A stretch of DNA of 64,000 nucleotides. It comes from Saprospiraceae bacterium. GTDB lineage: Bacteria; Bacteroidota; Bacteroidia; Chitinophagales; Saprospiraceae. The notes beneath the pieces were generated by a model. It did no database searches, had not been told where the DNA came from, and saw nothing but the letters and a program-made list of their open reading frames with translations. The translations under genes and the position numbers were made by a program. The stretch lies in the NCBI GenBank assembly GCA_016712145.1, contig JADJRO010000001.1, positions 62,001 through 126,000 of the forward strand. The letters run 5' to 3'. This document shows, piece by piece, positions 9,183 through 18,532 of this stretch (within the stretch, counting starts at the first letter, position 1; every line of letters begins with the position of its first letter).

Positions 9183-10061
9183 ATGAGAATATTAATTTTA
9201 TCCAGAAACGCATCGCTGTATAGTACCCAAAGCTTAATTTCAGCGGCAATCCGACGAGGACATCAGGTACAAGTGGCTGACCACTTGATGTGCAATTTGA
9301 TTATTGAAAACCAAAACCCTCAGCTCTATGTAGGATTAGACCCAATTGGCCCTATAGATGCTGTAATTCCAAGAATTGGGGCTTCAGCAACTGAATACGG
9401 TGCAGCTGTGATCCGACAGATTGAAGCCATGGGAATTTTTACCAGTGTCTCTTCCGAAGCCCTGTTAAAAGCAAGAAACAAATTGCATTGCATGCAAATA
9501 TTGAGCCGTGCAGGTCTGGATGTTCCAAAGTCGGGCATTTCTGGTGGGGACTTGTGTGCTGGATTGGTTTACGATCAGATTAGTTCGGGAAAAGCTGTAA
9601 TAAAGTTATTATCTAGCACGCAAGGATTGGGTGTAATATTATCGCATTCTAAAAATCAGGGGATTTCAGTCATTGAAGGTTTTCATCGGGTAGGACAAGA
9701 TGTGATGGTTCAGGAATTTGTTGCCGACGCGGATGGATCTGATATCAGGGCTTTTGTGGTGGATGGTGAAATTGTTGGATCAATGATACGCCAAGCAGTA
9801 CCAGGTGAATTTAGATCGAATATTCATCGGGGTGCTTCAGCTTTGATGGTAGATTTAACAGATCAGGAACGGACAGCAGCTATCACTGCAAGTAAATTAT
9901 TGGGTTTGTCAATTGCTGGGGTAGACATCCTGCGCGCATCCCGAGGACCCTTGATTTTGGAAGTCAATGCCTCTCCTGGATTAGAAGGGATCGAAGGAAC
10001 GACAAAAGCCGATATTGCGGGAAAAATAATCAGTTATATAGAACGCAATGTCAGAAAATAA
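9183..10061 (+). CDS. rimK: RimK, ribosomal protein S6--L-glutamate ligase (ATP-grasp)
   Basis: 292 residues, close to E. coli RimK (300). It has the N-terminal pre-ATP-grasp domain, the substrate-contact segment VIPRIGAS, the ATP-grasp core (about residues 100-285) with VDGEIVGSMIRQA and PGEFRSNIHRG, and the metal/ATP motif LEVNASPGLEGIEG. RimK adds glutamates to the C-terminus of ribosomal protein S6 in E. coli; in other lineages relatives modify other targets, so the substrate here is not certain. First gene of a tight operon with the aspartoacylase-like gene 21 bp on. A TAATTTTG box at 9150-9157 (TAnnTTTG) may be its -7 element. Confidence 0.92.
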   Translation: MRILILSRNASLYSTQSLISAAIRRGHQVQVADHLMCNLIIENQNPQLYVGLDPIGPIDAVIPRIGASATEYGAAVIRQIEAMGIFTSVSSEALLKARNKLHCMQILSRAGLDVPKSGISGGDLCAGLVYDQISSGKAVIKLLSSTQGLGVILSHSKNQGISVIEGFHRVGQDVMVQEFVADADGSDIRAFVVDGEIVGSMIRQAVPGEFRSNIHRGASALMVDLTDQERTAAITASKLLGLSIAGVDILRASRGPLILEVNASPGLEGIEGTTKADIAGKIISYIERNVRK

Positions 10062-10082
10062 ATCATTTATTAAATTTAATTG

Positions 10083-11048
10083 ATGTCAGGATTTATCTTA
10101 CAAGGGCAGGAGTTTCCTCCTGGCAGTTCGGGACTGGTTCGAATTAATGCTGGTAGATTGCCTTCTGGAAATCGGATTTCTATTTTTACATATATATTCA
10201 GAAGCAAGAATCCTGGTCCTACCGTTTTGTTATTAGGGGGCATGCGCGGAGATGAAATCAATGGTGTTGAGATTATCAGAAGAGCCATTGCAGAAAAATT
10301 ATTTCACCAACTGACTGCAGGTACTGTGATTGCAATTCCATTATTAAATATTTTTGGTTTTATAAATTTTTCACGGGATGTACCGGATGGGAAAGATGTT
10401 AACAGAAGTTTTCCTGGTACGGGATCTGGGTCTTTGGCTTCCCGGATTGCTAAAATTATTACTAAAAAAATATTACCTCTTGTAGATTTTGGAATTGATT
10501 TTCATACAGGGGGCGAACAACATTATAACTATCCTCAAATTCGATTTTCATCTAAGCATGAAGAAGCTAAATCATTGGCTTTAAAATGCAATTTCAATTT
10601 AATGGTTGAGAAAGTATTGGTTGCAAAATCATTGCGTAAAATTGCCAAGGATATGAAAATACCAATTATTATTTATGAAGGAGGAGAGTCAAATAAATTA
10701 GATCCATTTTCTATTCAACAAGGTCTTAAACTGATTAGGGAACTATTGTTCAAATCAAATATGCTGGCTCAAGGTTCAAAGCCACAAGGAATTCGAAGAT
10801 TGTTTAGAAAAGCAAGCTGGGAACGAGCACATGAAGGTGGAATTGTAAGCTATCGAAGAGAGTCTGGTAATTTTGTAAGTAAGGGTGAATTGCTTGCAAT
10901 CATTTCAGATCCCTTTGCTCAAAAGGAAACCCGCATGCATGCATCCAAAGATGCATTTATATTAAGTCACAACAATGCACCCCTGGTGAATGTGGGTGAT
11001 GGAATGTTTCATCTCGCATATGAAGAAGAAAAGTATGCAATATTGTAA
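10083..11048 (+). CDS. Succinylglutamate desuccinylase / aspartoacylase-like zinc hydrolase
   Basis: 321 residues from the ATG at 10083 (a TTG one codon upstream is less likely). M14-like AstE/AspA family: LLGGMRGDEINGVE in the first part, FPGTGSGSLASR, and IDFHTGG as the second metal site, then a beta-rich C-terminal domain. Members deacylate N-acyl amino acids or small amides using zinc bound by His, Glu and His. The first ligand is usually His in GxHGxE; here the codon CGC gives Arg at that place, one base from CAC. Genes of this family often follow rimK, which suggests a role in removing or processing the amino-acid modification, but the substrate is unproven. Overlaps dacB by 14 bp. Confidence 0.82.
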   Translation: MSGFILQGQEFPPGSSGLVRINAGRLPSGNRISIFTYIFRSKNPGPTVLLLGGMRGDEINGVEIIRRAIAEKLFHQLTAGTVIAIPLLNIFGFINFSRDVPDGKDVNRSFPGTGSGSLASRIAKIITKKILPLVDFGIDFHTGGEQHYNYPQIRFSSKHEEAKSLALKCNFNLMVEKVLVAKSLRKIAKDMKIPIIIYEGGESNKLDPFSIQQGLKLIRELLFKSNMLAQGSKPQGIRRLFRKASWERAHEGGIVSYRRESGNFVSKGELLAIISDPFAQKETRMHASKDAFILSHNNAPLVNVGDGMFHLAYEEEKYAIL

Positions 11049-12504
11049 CATCTGGAATGTCCTGCTTTTAGGTATTATTTGTTTTTCTACAATCGAAACG
11101 CATGGACAAAATTTACACTCTAAAAGGCATTTGAAAAAAATAACAAAACAATTTGTCCATAACGAACTTTAAAAAAATGCCAGTATCAGTTTTCAAATTT
11201 ATGATTTAAAAACTAAAAAAAGCATCGCTTCTTTTGATGATCAAAGATCACTGATCCCAGCATCCATTCAGAAAATACTAAGCAGTGCGATGGTTCTTAA
11301 AATCGCAGGACAGGATTTCCAATTTAAAACACCAGTTTATCTGATTGGTAAAAAATCAGCTGAAACTATTTTTGATGGAAATTTAGTCTTCAAAGGAAGT
11401 GCTGACCCAAGTTTTGCTTCTCCTTTGATGCCAGGAGTTCATTTACTTGAGGGAATAGCAGATTCTATTTATTTCTATTTGAATGCAAATGGAATAAAAA
11501 CCATTCGAGGGGATATCATAGTGGATGAACATTTTGTAAGCGATGTTCCTGAAAATCCGGAGTGGTTATATTATGATTTAGCAAACTATTATGGCGCAGG
11601 ATGCTTTGGATTTAATTTCATGGAAAACCGTGCAAAGATTGTTCTAAAATCAGCTGAACAGGATGGAGGTATTTGTCAGATTGATTATGTAAATCCGGGA
11701 GTTTTAAAGAATTTTTATAGATCCAAGCTCATTGGTTGGAAAGAAGAAATTGAAACAGATGCCTTTGTGATTGGAAGCTCAAGTTCTAGCCTTCAAGAAA
11801 TTCGGGGTAATTGGCGGTGTTGCAATGAAGATAGTATCATTTTGTATTCGGCATTAAATAAACCAGCAGAACTGTTTACAAATTTACTCAAACAATCGTT
11901 GATGCTCCGGGGCATTCGATTTGAACCTGAGCAAGAGCCAATTCAATTTGATACGACCTCGGTGATGACGATTCAATCCCCTCAGTTAGTAAAATTATGC
12001 AGCAGGGCCTTAGGAAAATCAGTAAATTTATACTGTGAAAGTTTTTTGCACCAAATAGGGTATCAATTGAATGGAACCACGAATCGCAAAGAAGCCATTC
12101 AAATTCTTGAAAATACGATAAAAAAAATGTTTGGGAAAAATGACGGTGGTTTTGTATTAGAGGATGGAAGTGGTTTATCCCCAAAGAATATGTTATCGGC
12201 CTGGCATATGAACCAATTTTTACTTTGGCTGGATTTTAATTCGGGCTTAACTAATTTTTGGTCACTTTTACCGGATGCTTTGCAAGATTCTAAACTAAAA
12301 CCTGCGATTCGTCTAAACAAAAAATATAATTTTGGACTTCGACTTAAAAGTGGCTCCATGGAACGTGTAAAAACGTATGCTGGTTATATTACTGAAAATT
12401 CAAAGCCGCGTTATTGTGTGAGCATTCTGATCAATCATTATACATGTTCAGGAGAAGAAATGAATGCATTGCTTGGGAATTTATTTAACCAGTTATTAAA
12501 TTAA
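11035..12504 (+). pseudogene. dacB: D-alanyl-D-alanine carboxypeptidase/endopeptidase (PBP4/DacB, S13), interrupted by one in-frame TAA
   Basis: One frame from the ATG at 11035 (signal peptide MQYCNIWNVLLLGIICFST) to 12504, 489 codons, broken only by TAA at 11170-11172. Past that stop the frame continues with ISFQIYDLK and the active-site segment SLIPASIQKIL (SxxK), then SVNLYCE (SxN) and LKSGSMERV (KSG/KTG), all in the order of the S13 family. The stop lies in CTTTAAAAAAATG; T4A6 instead of T3A7 would read Leu-Leu-Lys-Asn. A downstream ATG (11290) would lose the signal peptide and the catalytic Ser. The product would trim or cleave peptidoglycan cross-links in the periplasm. Either a real nonsense mutation or a sequence error; the restored gene lies between rimK-operon genes with a 4-bp gap to the next. 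Confidence 0.9.
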
Positions 12505-12508
12505 TCAC

Positions 12509-13186
12509 ATGAAATATATTTTCGGAGTTTGCTGCTTGGTTTATTTAATGCAGTGTACAAATCCTCCAAAGCATTTGCCCTACGAAAAGCTTAAAAATAG
12601 TTCAGATAGCATCGCTATCGGTGATTCCGAATCAAATGATGAAGATATTCGGGATCGTACCATATGGCAAAAGCCCTATGATGTTATTCATATGTTGGGA
12701 TCTCTGGAAGGAAAAACAGTGGCAGATATTGGAGCCGGTAGTGGGTATTTTTCATTTCGATTTATTTATGAAGCCGCACACGTTATAGCGATAGACATTG
12801 AACCTGAATTAATTCAACTCATGGATCAGGAAATTAAATTTTACAAGCAGGACTTACAAGATAAAATTGAAGCGCGTTTGGCTACACCCAATGACCCAAA
12901 ATTACAACCAGCCGAAGCCGATATCGTTTTTATGTCAAATACGTATACGTATTTGCCCAATCGGGTAAATTATCTTAAAGACTTAAAATCTAAATTTAAA
13001 CCAGGTGGAAAAATAATGATAATTGATTTTAAAAAGAAGTTAAGTCCGATAGGTCCGGCTCAAAAAAACAGACTGGCACAATCTGAAGTGGAACAAAATT
13101 TATTGGATGCAGGGTATCGTTTGTTGGTTTCAGATGATCGTAAATTAGAATACCAGTACATCATTATAGCAGAACCAAAACCCTGA
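12509..13186 (+). CDS. Class I SAM-dependent methyltransferase with a lipoprotein signal
   Basis: 225 residues. The N-terminus MKYIFGVCCLVYLMQCTN reads as a lipoprotein signal with lipobox LMQC, Cys at residue 16. After an acidic linker comes a Rossmann methyltransferase: VADIGAGSGYFS (motif I, about residues 73-84), IAIDIEPE (acidic residue for the ribose), NTYTYLP and PGGKIMIIDFKK. A SAM enzyme outside the cytoplasm is odd because SAM is cytoplasmic; either the signal is not cleaved or the fold has another role. It starts 4 bp after dacB and closes the rimK operon, meeting purA tail to tail with no intergenic base. Confidence 0.8.
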   Translation: MKYIFGVCCLVYLMQCTNPPKHLPYEKLKNSSDSIAIGDSESNDEDIRDRTIWQKPYDVIHMLGSLEGKTVADIGAGSGYFSFRFIYEAAHVIAIDIEPELIQLMDQEIKFYKQDLQDKIEARLATPNDPKLQPAEADIVFMSNTYTYLPNRVNYLKDLKSKFKPGGKIMIIDFKKKLSPIGPAQKNRLAQSEVEQNLLDAGYRLLVSDDRKLEYQYIIIAEPKP

Positions 13187-14455
13187 TTAAAAACAAATCA
13201 ACTCATCTCTTCCCGGTCCGGTAGACAAATACGATAAGGGGATACCGGTTTTTGATTCAAGGATATTGATAAAGTCGGTAACTGGTTTTGGCAGTTGATT
13301 GGGTATTTTACAATGTTCAAGATTTTGCAACCAACCGGGTACACTAGAGGTATTAACATTTTTTATTTGCTGCAAATCAAATGGCCATTCAAGGGTGGTT
13401 TGATTGGTATCTAATGTATAGGAATCAACCCACTTGATTTCTTCAAATGAATTCAAGACATCCAGTTTCGTTATGCATAAATCACTGACTCCATTTATCA
13501 TGCAACTGTAATGCAACTGGACTAAATCAAGCCAACCACATCTCCTGGGTCTTCCGGTGGTAGATCCAAATTCGTTGCCTTCTTTTCTCAATCGCTCACC
13601 GGTCTCATCTAGTAATTCTGAAGGAAAAGGTCCTGAACCCACTCGGGTGCAATAGGCTTTCGCAATGCCGATGATTTTTCGAATGCTTTTTGGTGCAATG
13701 CCTAAACCGGTACAAATTCCAGCAGCGATGGTATTGGATGAAGTGACATACGGATAGGTACCAAAATCAACATCTAACATAGTGCCCTGTGCACCTTCAG
13801 CCAGAACATTTGCTTGTTTATTTAATAGTTGGTTTACCCAAAATTCACCGGCACACAATTGAAGTGTTCGGATTTGATCAAGGGATTCAAACCATTTTGT
13901 TTCTTCAGCCTCAATTGGGAATTCAGTTTCTGGGAATAATTTTAGAAATTGTAAATGCTTTTCTTTTAAGTTGTAATAATCTTGTTTAAAACCAGGTGAC
14001 AAAAGATCGCCAATTCGCAAACCATTTCTGCCGGTCTTATCCATGTAACAGGGTCCGATGCCTCTCAGCGTAGAGCCAATTTTATTTTTGCCTTTCGAAA
14101 CTTCTGACGCAAGATCAATCCAACGATGTGTTGGAAGTATCAGATGCGCCTTTTGTGAAATGTACAAGCGATCGGTTAAATCCGGTATCTCCTGATTTAA
14201 CATATCCAATTCTTTAACCAGGGTAGTTGGATCTATGACCACCCCATTGCCTATAAGATTTAAGGTATTGGTCCTGAAAACTCCGGAAGGAAGGGTATGA
14301 AGTACAAATTTCTTTCCATGAATCCACAATGTATGACCTGCATTTGGACCACCCTGAAAACGACAGACTGCCTGATATTTATCAGCCAGAAAGTCAACGA
14401 TTTTACCTTTTCCTTCGTCTCCCCATTGTAATCCTAAAATGGCATCTACAGGCAT
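13187..14455 (-). CDS. purA: Adenylosuccinate synthase
   Basis: 422 residues, normal length. GLQWGDEGKGKIVD at the N-terminus holds the catalytic Asp and P-loop-like segment, GGPNAGHT holds the catalytic His, and STLRGIGPCYMDKTGRNGLR, TSSNTIAAG, STTGRPRRCGWLD are the IMP/GTP-binding segments. It joins IMP and aspartate using GTP, the first step from IMP to AMP. Monocistronic as far as can be seen; a TTTG-N21-TACCTTCG promoter lies just upstream. Confidence 0.97.
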   Translation of the reverse strand: MPVDAILGLQWGDEGKGKIVDFLADKYQAVCRFQGGPNAGHTLWIHGKKFVLHTLPSGVFRTNTLNLIGNGVVIDPTTLVKELDMLNQEIPDLTDRLYISQKAHLILPTHRWIDLASEVSKGKNKIGSTLRGIGPCYMDKTGRNGLRIGDLLSPGFKQDYYNLKEKHLQFLKLFPETEFPIEAEETKWFESLDQIRTLQLCAGEFWVNQLLNKQANVLAEGAQGTMLDVDFGTYPYVTSSNTIAAGICTGLGIAPKSIRKIIGIAKAYCTRVGSGPFPSELLDETGERLRKEGNEFGSTTGRPRRCGWLDLVQLHYSCMINGVSDLCITKLDVLNSFEEIKWVDSYTLDTNQTTLEWPFDLQQIKNVNTSSVPGWLQNLEHCKIPNQLPKPVTDFINILESKTGIPLSYLSTGPGRDELICF

Positions 14456-14478
14456 TTTATAAGCGTATTGATTTGCTG

Positions 14479-14511
14479 CGAAGGTAAATATTTAGATTAT
14501 AAAAAAACAAA
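14479..14511 (-). promoter_or_regulatory. Bacteroidota-type promoter of purA
   Basis: On the minus strand TTTG (14508-14511) and TACCTTCG (14479-14486) are 21 bp apart, near the TTTG / TAnnTTTG consensus of the Bacteroidota primary sigma factor with one mismatch in the -7 box. The box ends 24 bp upstream of the purA ATG. Confidence 0.55.
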
Positions 14512-14588
14512 TATGTTTTTAAATCGATCTGGATTCAGATGAATTTACAACAGGGGAAATGAAATTGTAGGTATTGAAAACCAATTGG

Positions 14589-16823
14589 TTAATGATCTAC
14601 ACGGTGAACGCTGGAAATTCCTTCCAACTGGGATAAGGCCGTAATTATATAATTTAAATGGGTTCGATTATTTACGGTTAATCCAATTTTTCCTTCAAAA
14701 GTTCCTTGGTGGCCTTTGATGCTAAAGCTGGTAATATTGACGCCCAATTTAGTTGAAATATGATGGGAAAGTCTTTCGATGACACCGGGTCCGTCATCGA
14801 TTCCAATAATTAATAATTCAGCATTAAAGGTTTCTTCCAATTTATCTGACCATTCTGCTTTCAAAATACGATAACCGTGATTGACCATAAGATGTTCGGC
14901 ATTTGGACAATTGGATCGGTGAATTCGCAAGCCACTATTCGTAGTGACATATGCAAATATTTCATCACCATGCAAAGGATTGCAACAATGCGCCAAGGTG
15001 TAATGATACTGTCGGGCATTTTCTCCATTTACTAAAATACCTACATTTTGTTTCGCTGCAGCGGGTCCTGATTTAGCAACCGGTTCTTTATCTTCTACCG
15101 GTTCCGGTTTGATTTCTATAAGACGCCCTTTGTCAATGTGAAATGTTTTAAGGCTTTCTGTTACATCCAGTCGTTCTTCCCCAATCGCACAATACAAATC
15201 AAAGCGTGTTTTAAAATTAAATGTCTTTGCTAGTAAATCTAAATTCTCATCTAACAATAATTTTCCATTTTTAAATTTACGTTCGAGAATTTCCTTGCCC
15301 ATATCAGCAGCCTTTCTCTTTTCTTCTTTCAATGCAGTACGAATGCGTGATCTGGCTTTGCCAGTCACTACCAATTGGATCCAGTCTTCAGTTGGCTTTT
15401 GATTTTTATTGGTAAGAATTTGAACCTGATCCCCACTTTCCAAGGCTTGCCCCATTGGAACCAATTTATTATTTACTTTAAAAGCACTTGCATGATATCC
15501 AATATCCGTGTGAATTGAAAAAGCAAAATCCAATACAGTGGCTCCTTTAGGCAACACTTTCATATCACCATTTGGGGTATAGATATACACTTCTTCCCCA
15601 TATAAGTTTGCTTTAAAGTCATTTAAAAATTCAATGGCATCATTATGAGGTGTTTCCAAAACATCCCGAACGCTGTCAAACCAATGATCATAAACACTTT
15701 GAAGACTATTGACTTCTTTGTATTTCCAATGGGCTGCAAATCCTTTTTCAGCAATCTCATCCATTCGTTTAGATCGGATTTGAACTTCAACATACCGACC
15801 CCCTGGACCAATTACTGTGGTATGTAATGATTCATATCCATTAGACTTTGGTGTGGTAATCCAATCCTTTAAACGTTCCGGAATCGGACGATGGACATCA
15901 GTAACAATACTATAAAATAACCAACAGGCCGATTTTTCTTTTTCAGGCGGTACGTCTAAAACAATCCTGACCGCAAACAAATCATAGATTTCTTCAAAAG
16001 CAACTTTTTTTGTTTTGATTTTATTTGAAATGGATGAAATGGTTTTCGGTCGTCCAAATATTTTATAATTTAAATGCAGTTTATCTAATTCAACTTTAAG
16101 GGGCTTGATAAAATCGTTGATAAATTTATTCCGATCCTTTTGAGTTTGTTTTAGTTTATTGTTGATTTCATGAAACAATTCTGGCTCAGTAATTTTCAAA
16201 CACAAATCCATGAATTCGGATTTTAAATTATAGAGACCCAATCGATGTGCTAAAGGCGCATAGATATAACTAGTTTCAGCAGCAATTTTTAATTGTTTAT
16301 GCCGGGGCATAATGTCTATGGTGCGAAGATTATGAAGCCTGTCGGCCATTTTGATCAACACGACCCGGACATCTTCAACCAGAGTAGATAAAACCTTTTT
16401 GAAATTTTCAGCTTGAGGACTTTCTACATTGTATAAACCATCTAATTTGGTTAGTCCGTCAACAATTTTGGTGATTTTAGGCCCGAATTTGTGTTCAACA
16501 TCACTTAATTCAACAGGGGTGTCTTCAACCGTATCGTGTAAAAGTGCTGCAATGACTGCTGTAGGCCCAAGTCCCATTTCTTCATAACAAATTCGGGCAA
16601 CTTCCAAGGGATGGGTAATATAAGGTTCTCCGGATTTGCGCCTTTGATTGCCATGGGCATTTAAAGCAAATTCAAAAGCATCGCGGATTTGATTTTTGTC
16701 TTCAGCTGCGATTTCGCTATGACTTATTGCACGCAATAAACGACGATAGGCTGCGCGGATCAAGCGTTGATCTTTTTCTTTTTGTAATTGTACCTGAAGG
16801 TCTAATGTTTCCGCAGCTTCCAT
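14589..16823 (-). CDS. RelA/SpoT-family bifunctional (p)ppGpp synthetase/hydrolase
   Basis: 744 residues with the full long-RSH layout: HD hydrolase domain (about 45-200; HDTVEDTP), synthetase domain (about 240-360; FAVRIVLD, GYESLHTTVIGPGG, EVQIRSKRMDEIAEKGFAAHW), TGS domain (about 405-465; YIYTPNGDMKVLPKGAT), a helical/zinc-finger-like segment (AHCCNPLHGDEI) and a C-terminal ACT domain. The intact HD motif implies hydrolase activity as well as synthesis of the stringent alarmone. A well-formed promoter precedes it. Confidence 0.95.
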   Translation of the reverse strand: MEAAETLDLQVQLQKEKDQRLIRAAYRRLLRAISHSEIAAEDKNQIRDAFEFALNAHGNQRRKSGEPYITHPLEVARICYEEMGLGPTAVIAALLHDTVEDTPVELSDVEHKFGPKITKIVDGLTKLDGLYNVESPQAENFKKVLSTLVEDVRVVLIKMADRLHNLRTIDIMPRHKQLKIAAETSYIYAPLAHRLGLYNLKSEFMDLCLKITEPELFHEINNKLKQTQKDRNKFINDFIKPLKVELDKLHLNYKIFGRPKTISSISNKIKTKKVAFEEIYDLFAVRIVLDVPPEKEKSACWLFYSIVTDVHRPIPERLKDWITTPKSNGYESLHTTVIGPGGRYVEVQIRSKRMDEIAEKGFAAHWKYKEVNSLQSVYDHWFDSVRDVLETPHNDAIEFLNDFKANLYGEEVYIYTPNGDMKVLPKGATVLDFAFSIHTDIGYHASAFKVNNKLVPMGQALESGDQVQILTNKNQKPTEDWIQLVVTGKARSRIRTALKEEKRKAADMGKEILERKFKNGKLLLDENLDLLAKTFNFKTRFDLYCAIGEERLDVTESLKTFHIDKGRLIEIKPEPVEDKEPVAKSGPAAAKQNVGILVNGENARQYHYTLAHCCNPLHGDEIFAYVTTNSGLRIHRSNCPNAEHLMVNHGYRILKAEWSDKLEETFNAELLIIGIDDGPGVIERLSHHISTKLGVNITSFSIKGHQGTFEGKIGLTVNNRTHLNYIITALSQLEGISSVHRVDH

Positions 16824-16833
16824 ATCAGAATGA

Positions 16834-16866
16834 CAAAGCTAAATGAAAAATGTTGATTTTTACAAG
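16834..16866 (-). promoter_or_regulatory. Promoter of the rel gene
   Basis: The minus strand carries TTG (16863-16865) and TAGCTTTG (16834-16841), a perfect TAnnTTTG -7 box, separated by 21 bp and located 10 bp upstream of the ATG at 16823. Confidence 0.65.
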
Positions 16867-16975
16867 CTTCAGTCACTTTTTTCATACTACTTTATTTGTT
16901 ATTAGAGGGTAACGTATTAAATAAATAATATATATGAATCTAAAAGGAAAGATTTTCAGATTTGCTCTGATTGAT

Positions 16976-16983
16976 TAACTTTG
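16976..16983 (+). promoter_or_regulatory. -7 box of the tRNA-Leu promoter
   Basis: TAACTTTG matches TAnnTTTG and lies 10 bp before the 5' end of the tRNA, suitable for transcription start just ahead of it. No clear -33 TTTG was found at the usual distance. Confidence 0.4.
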
Positions 16984-16993
16984 CCGGGCTTTT

Positions 16994-17075
16994 GCGGGCG
17001 TGGTGAAACTGGCAGACACGCCAGACTTAGGATCTGGTGCCGAAAGGTGTGTGGGTTCGACTCCCTCCGCCCGCA
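16994..17075 (+). tRNA. tRNA-Leu (anticodon TAG)
   Basis: Acceptor arms GCGGGCG (16994-17000) and CGCCCGC (17068-17074) pair fully, with discriminator A at 17075. The anticodon stem CCAGA/TCTGG encloses loop CTTAGGA, giving anticodon UAG. A short variable arm and a T-arm with TTCGACT follow; the T-stem has one U-U opposition (17052/17066). CCA is not encoded. It lies 66 bp upstream of tig in the same direction. Confidence 0.95.
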
Positions 17076-17141
17076 CTCTTTAAAACCATAAGGGATACTT
17101 TCTTGTTATTTACCCGATTTTCATAATTTCTCAATTGATTC

Positions 17142-18515
17142 ATGAATACACGTTTCGAACCGATATCTGAACATCACGGCTATTTGAATATTACTTTAGA
17201 TCAAGCTGATTATATGCCTCAGTTTGATGAAGAATTAAAAAAAATTAAAAAGAATGCCAGTATTAAAGGCTTCCGCCAAGGAGCTGCTCCCGATAGTATG
17301 TTGCGAAAATTATACGGAGATGGTATCAAAGGGGATTTGCTACAAAAGAAATTGAACGCAATAATTGAAAATTACCAGAAGGATCAACAACTCCGATTTC
17401 TAGGGGACTTAATTCCTGTGCCCGCTGAGGCAGAAAATCTTCAAAATGAATCGATAGAATTTAAGTTTGAAGTTGGGATCGCTCCCAAACCGCTGCTTGA
17501 GCAAATGTTGGATGGATTTTCAATTCAAAAATTTAAAGTTGAAATTCCGGAGGAACGCATCACAGAAGAAGTGGATCACATGCGCAATCGTTTTGGTGAA
17601 TCAACTGAAACGGAAGAGCCCATCATCAAAGAAGATTTTGTTGAGATTGAGGCTTATGAAATGGAAAACGGATCCTTAAAAGAAGCTGGTTGGAAAACAG
17701 AGTTCCCGGTATCATTGGGAGAGCACATGCATGAGTCTTTTTTTGAAAAAGTGGCAGGCTTAAAAAAATCAGATTCTTTTGTTTTTAATATGGATGAGGT
17801 TGAGAAAAATCTTACTCAAGACGATATTAAAAAGTATTTATTAAAAATTAATCCAGACGCTGCAGAAACACCCGGAAATACATTTGAAGGTAAAATATTA
17901 AAAGTGATGCGTAAGCAGGCTGCTACGCTTTCAGAGGAATTTTACAAAAAAGCATTTGGACCTCAGTCCGAAGTCAACAGTGAAGAAGAATTGCGTGCGA
18001 ATATCAGAACCAATTTGCAGTCTTATTTTGATGTAGAATGTATCAAGTTGTTGGATATAGAACTCGTAAAGCACATGGTAAAGCGCGCAGCGCTGAATCT
18101 ACCAGAAGCTTTTTTAATTAAATGGTTGCAGCAATCCTATGAAGAGTGGCGTAGCAAAGAAGGCCACGAACTTGAACATTCCATGTTGCATTTTAAAGAA
18201 GGGATGGCCTGGAATCTCATTCGTGATCAAATCATTGTTGACCACCATATCGAAGTGCAAGTCACTGATATCATTGATTTGGTGATTAGTGAAATGAAAA
18301 ATCAATATCCTGGAGTTCAATTGCCAGATGAATCATGGCAAGAACTTGCAAAAAGAACCTTAGGCAATAAGGAAAAGGCAACTCAGTATTATGTAGAGGA
18401 GCAAAATCGCAAAGCACTGGAATGGATTAAACAACAAATCCAAATTCAAGAAGAATCTATTTCATTAGATCAATTCAGAGACAAGGTTAAAGCGTTAAAT
18501 GAACACCACCACTAA
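17142..18515 (+). CDS. tig: Trigger factor (ribosome-associated chaperone)
   Basis: 457 residues. The N-terminal ribosome-binding domain includes GFRQGAAP, equivalent to the GFRxGxxP loop that docks on ribosomal protein L23. A middle region in the PPIase position (about 150-250) is diverged and probably inactive as a prolyl isomerase, as usual in Bacteroidota. The long helical C-terminal domain (about 260-440) forms the substrate cradle, and the chain ends in EHHH. It leads a tig-clpP-clpX cluster with 17 bp to clpP, a conserved gene order. Confidence 0.92.
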   Translation: MNTRFEPISEHHGYLNITLDQADYMPQFDEELKKIKKNASIKGFRQGAAPDSMLRKLYGDGIKGDLLQKKLNAIIENYQKDQQLRFLGDLIPVPAEAENLQNESIEFKFEVGIAPKPLLEQMLDGFSIQKFKVEIPEERITEEVDHMRNRFGESTETEEPIIKEDFVEIEAYEMENGSLKEAGWKTEFPVSLGEHMHESFFEKVAGLKKSDSFVFNMDEVEKNLTQDDIKKYLLKINPDAAETPGNTFEGKILKVMRKQAATLSEEFYKKAFGPQSEVNSEEELRANIRTNLQSYFDVECIKLLDIELVKHMVKRAALNLPEAFLIKWLQQSYEEWRSKEGHELEHSMLHFKEGMAWNLIRDQIIVDHHIEVQVTDIIDLVISEMKNQYPGVQLPDESWQELAKRTLGNKEKATQYYVEEQNRKALEWIKQQIQIQEESISLDQFRDKVKALNEHHH

Positions 18516-18532
18516 ATTTTAAAACAAGCGTT

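Noticed and set aside
11290..12504. Short dacB from the ATG at 11290 as a functional gene
   Set aside because: It lacks the signal peptide and the SxxK serine, so it would be inactive; the full frame is the better description.
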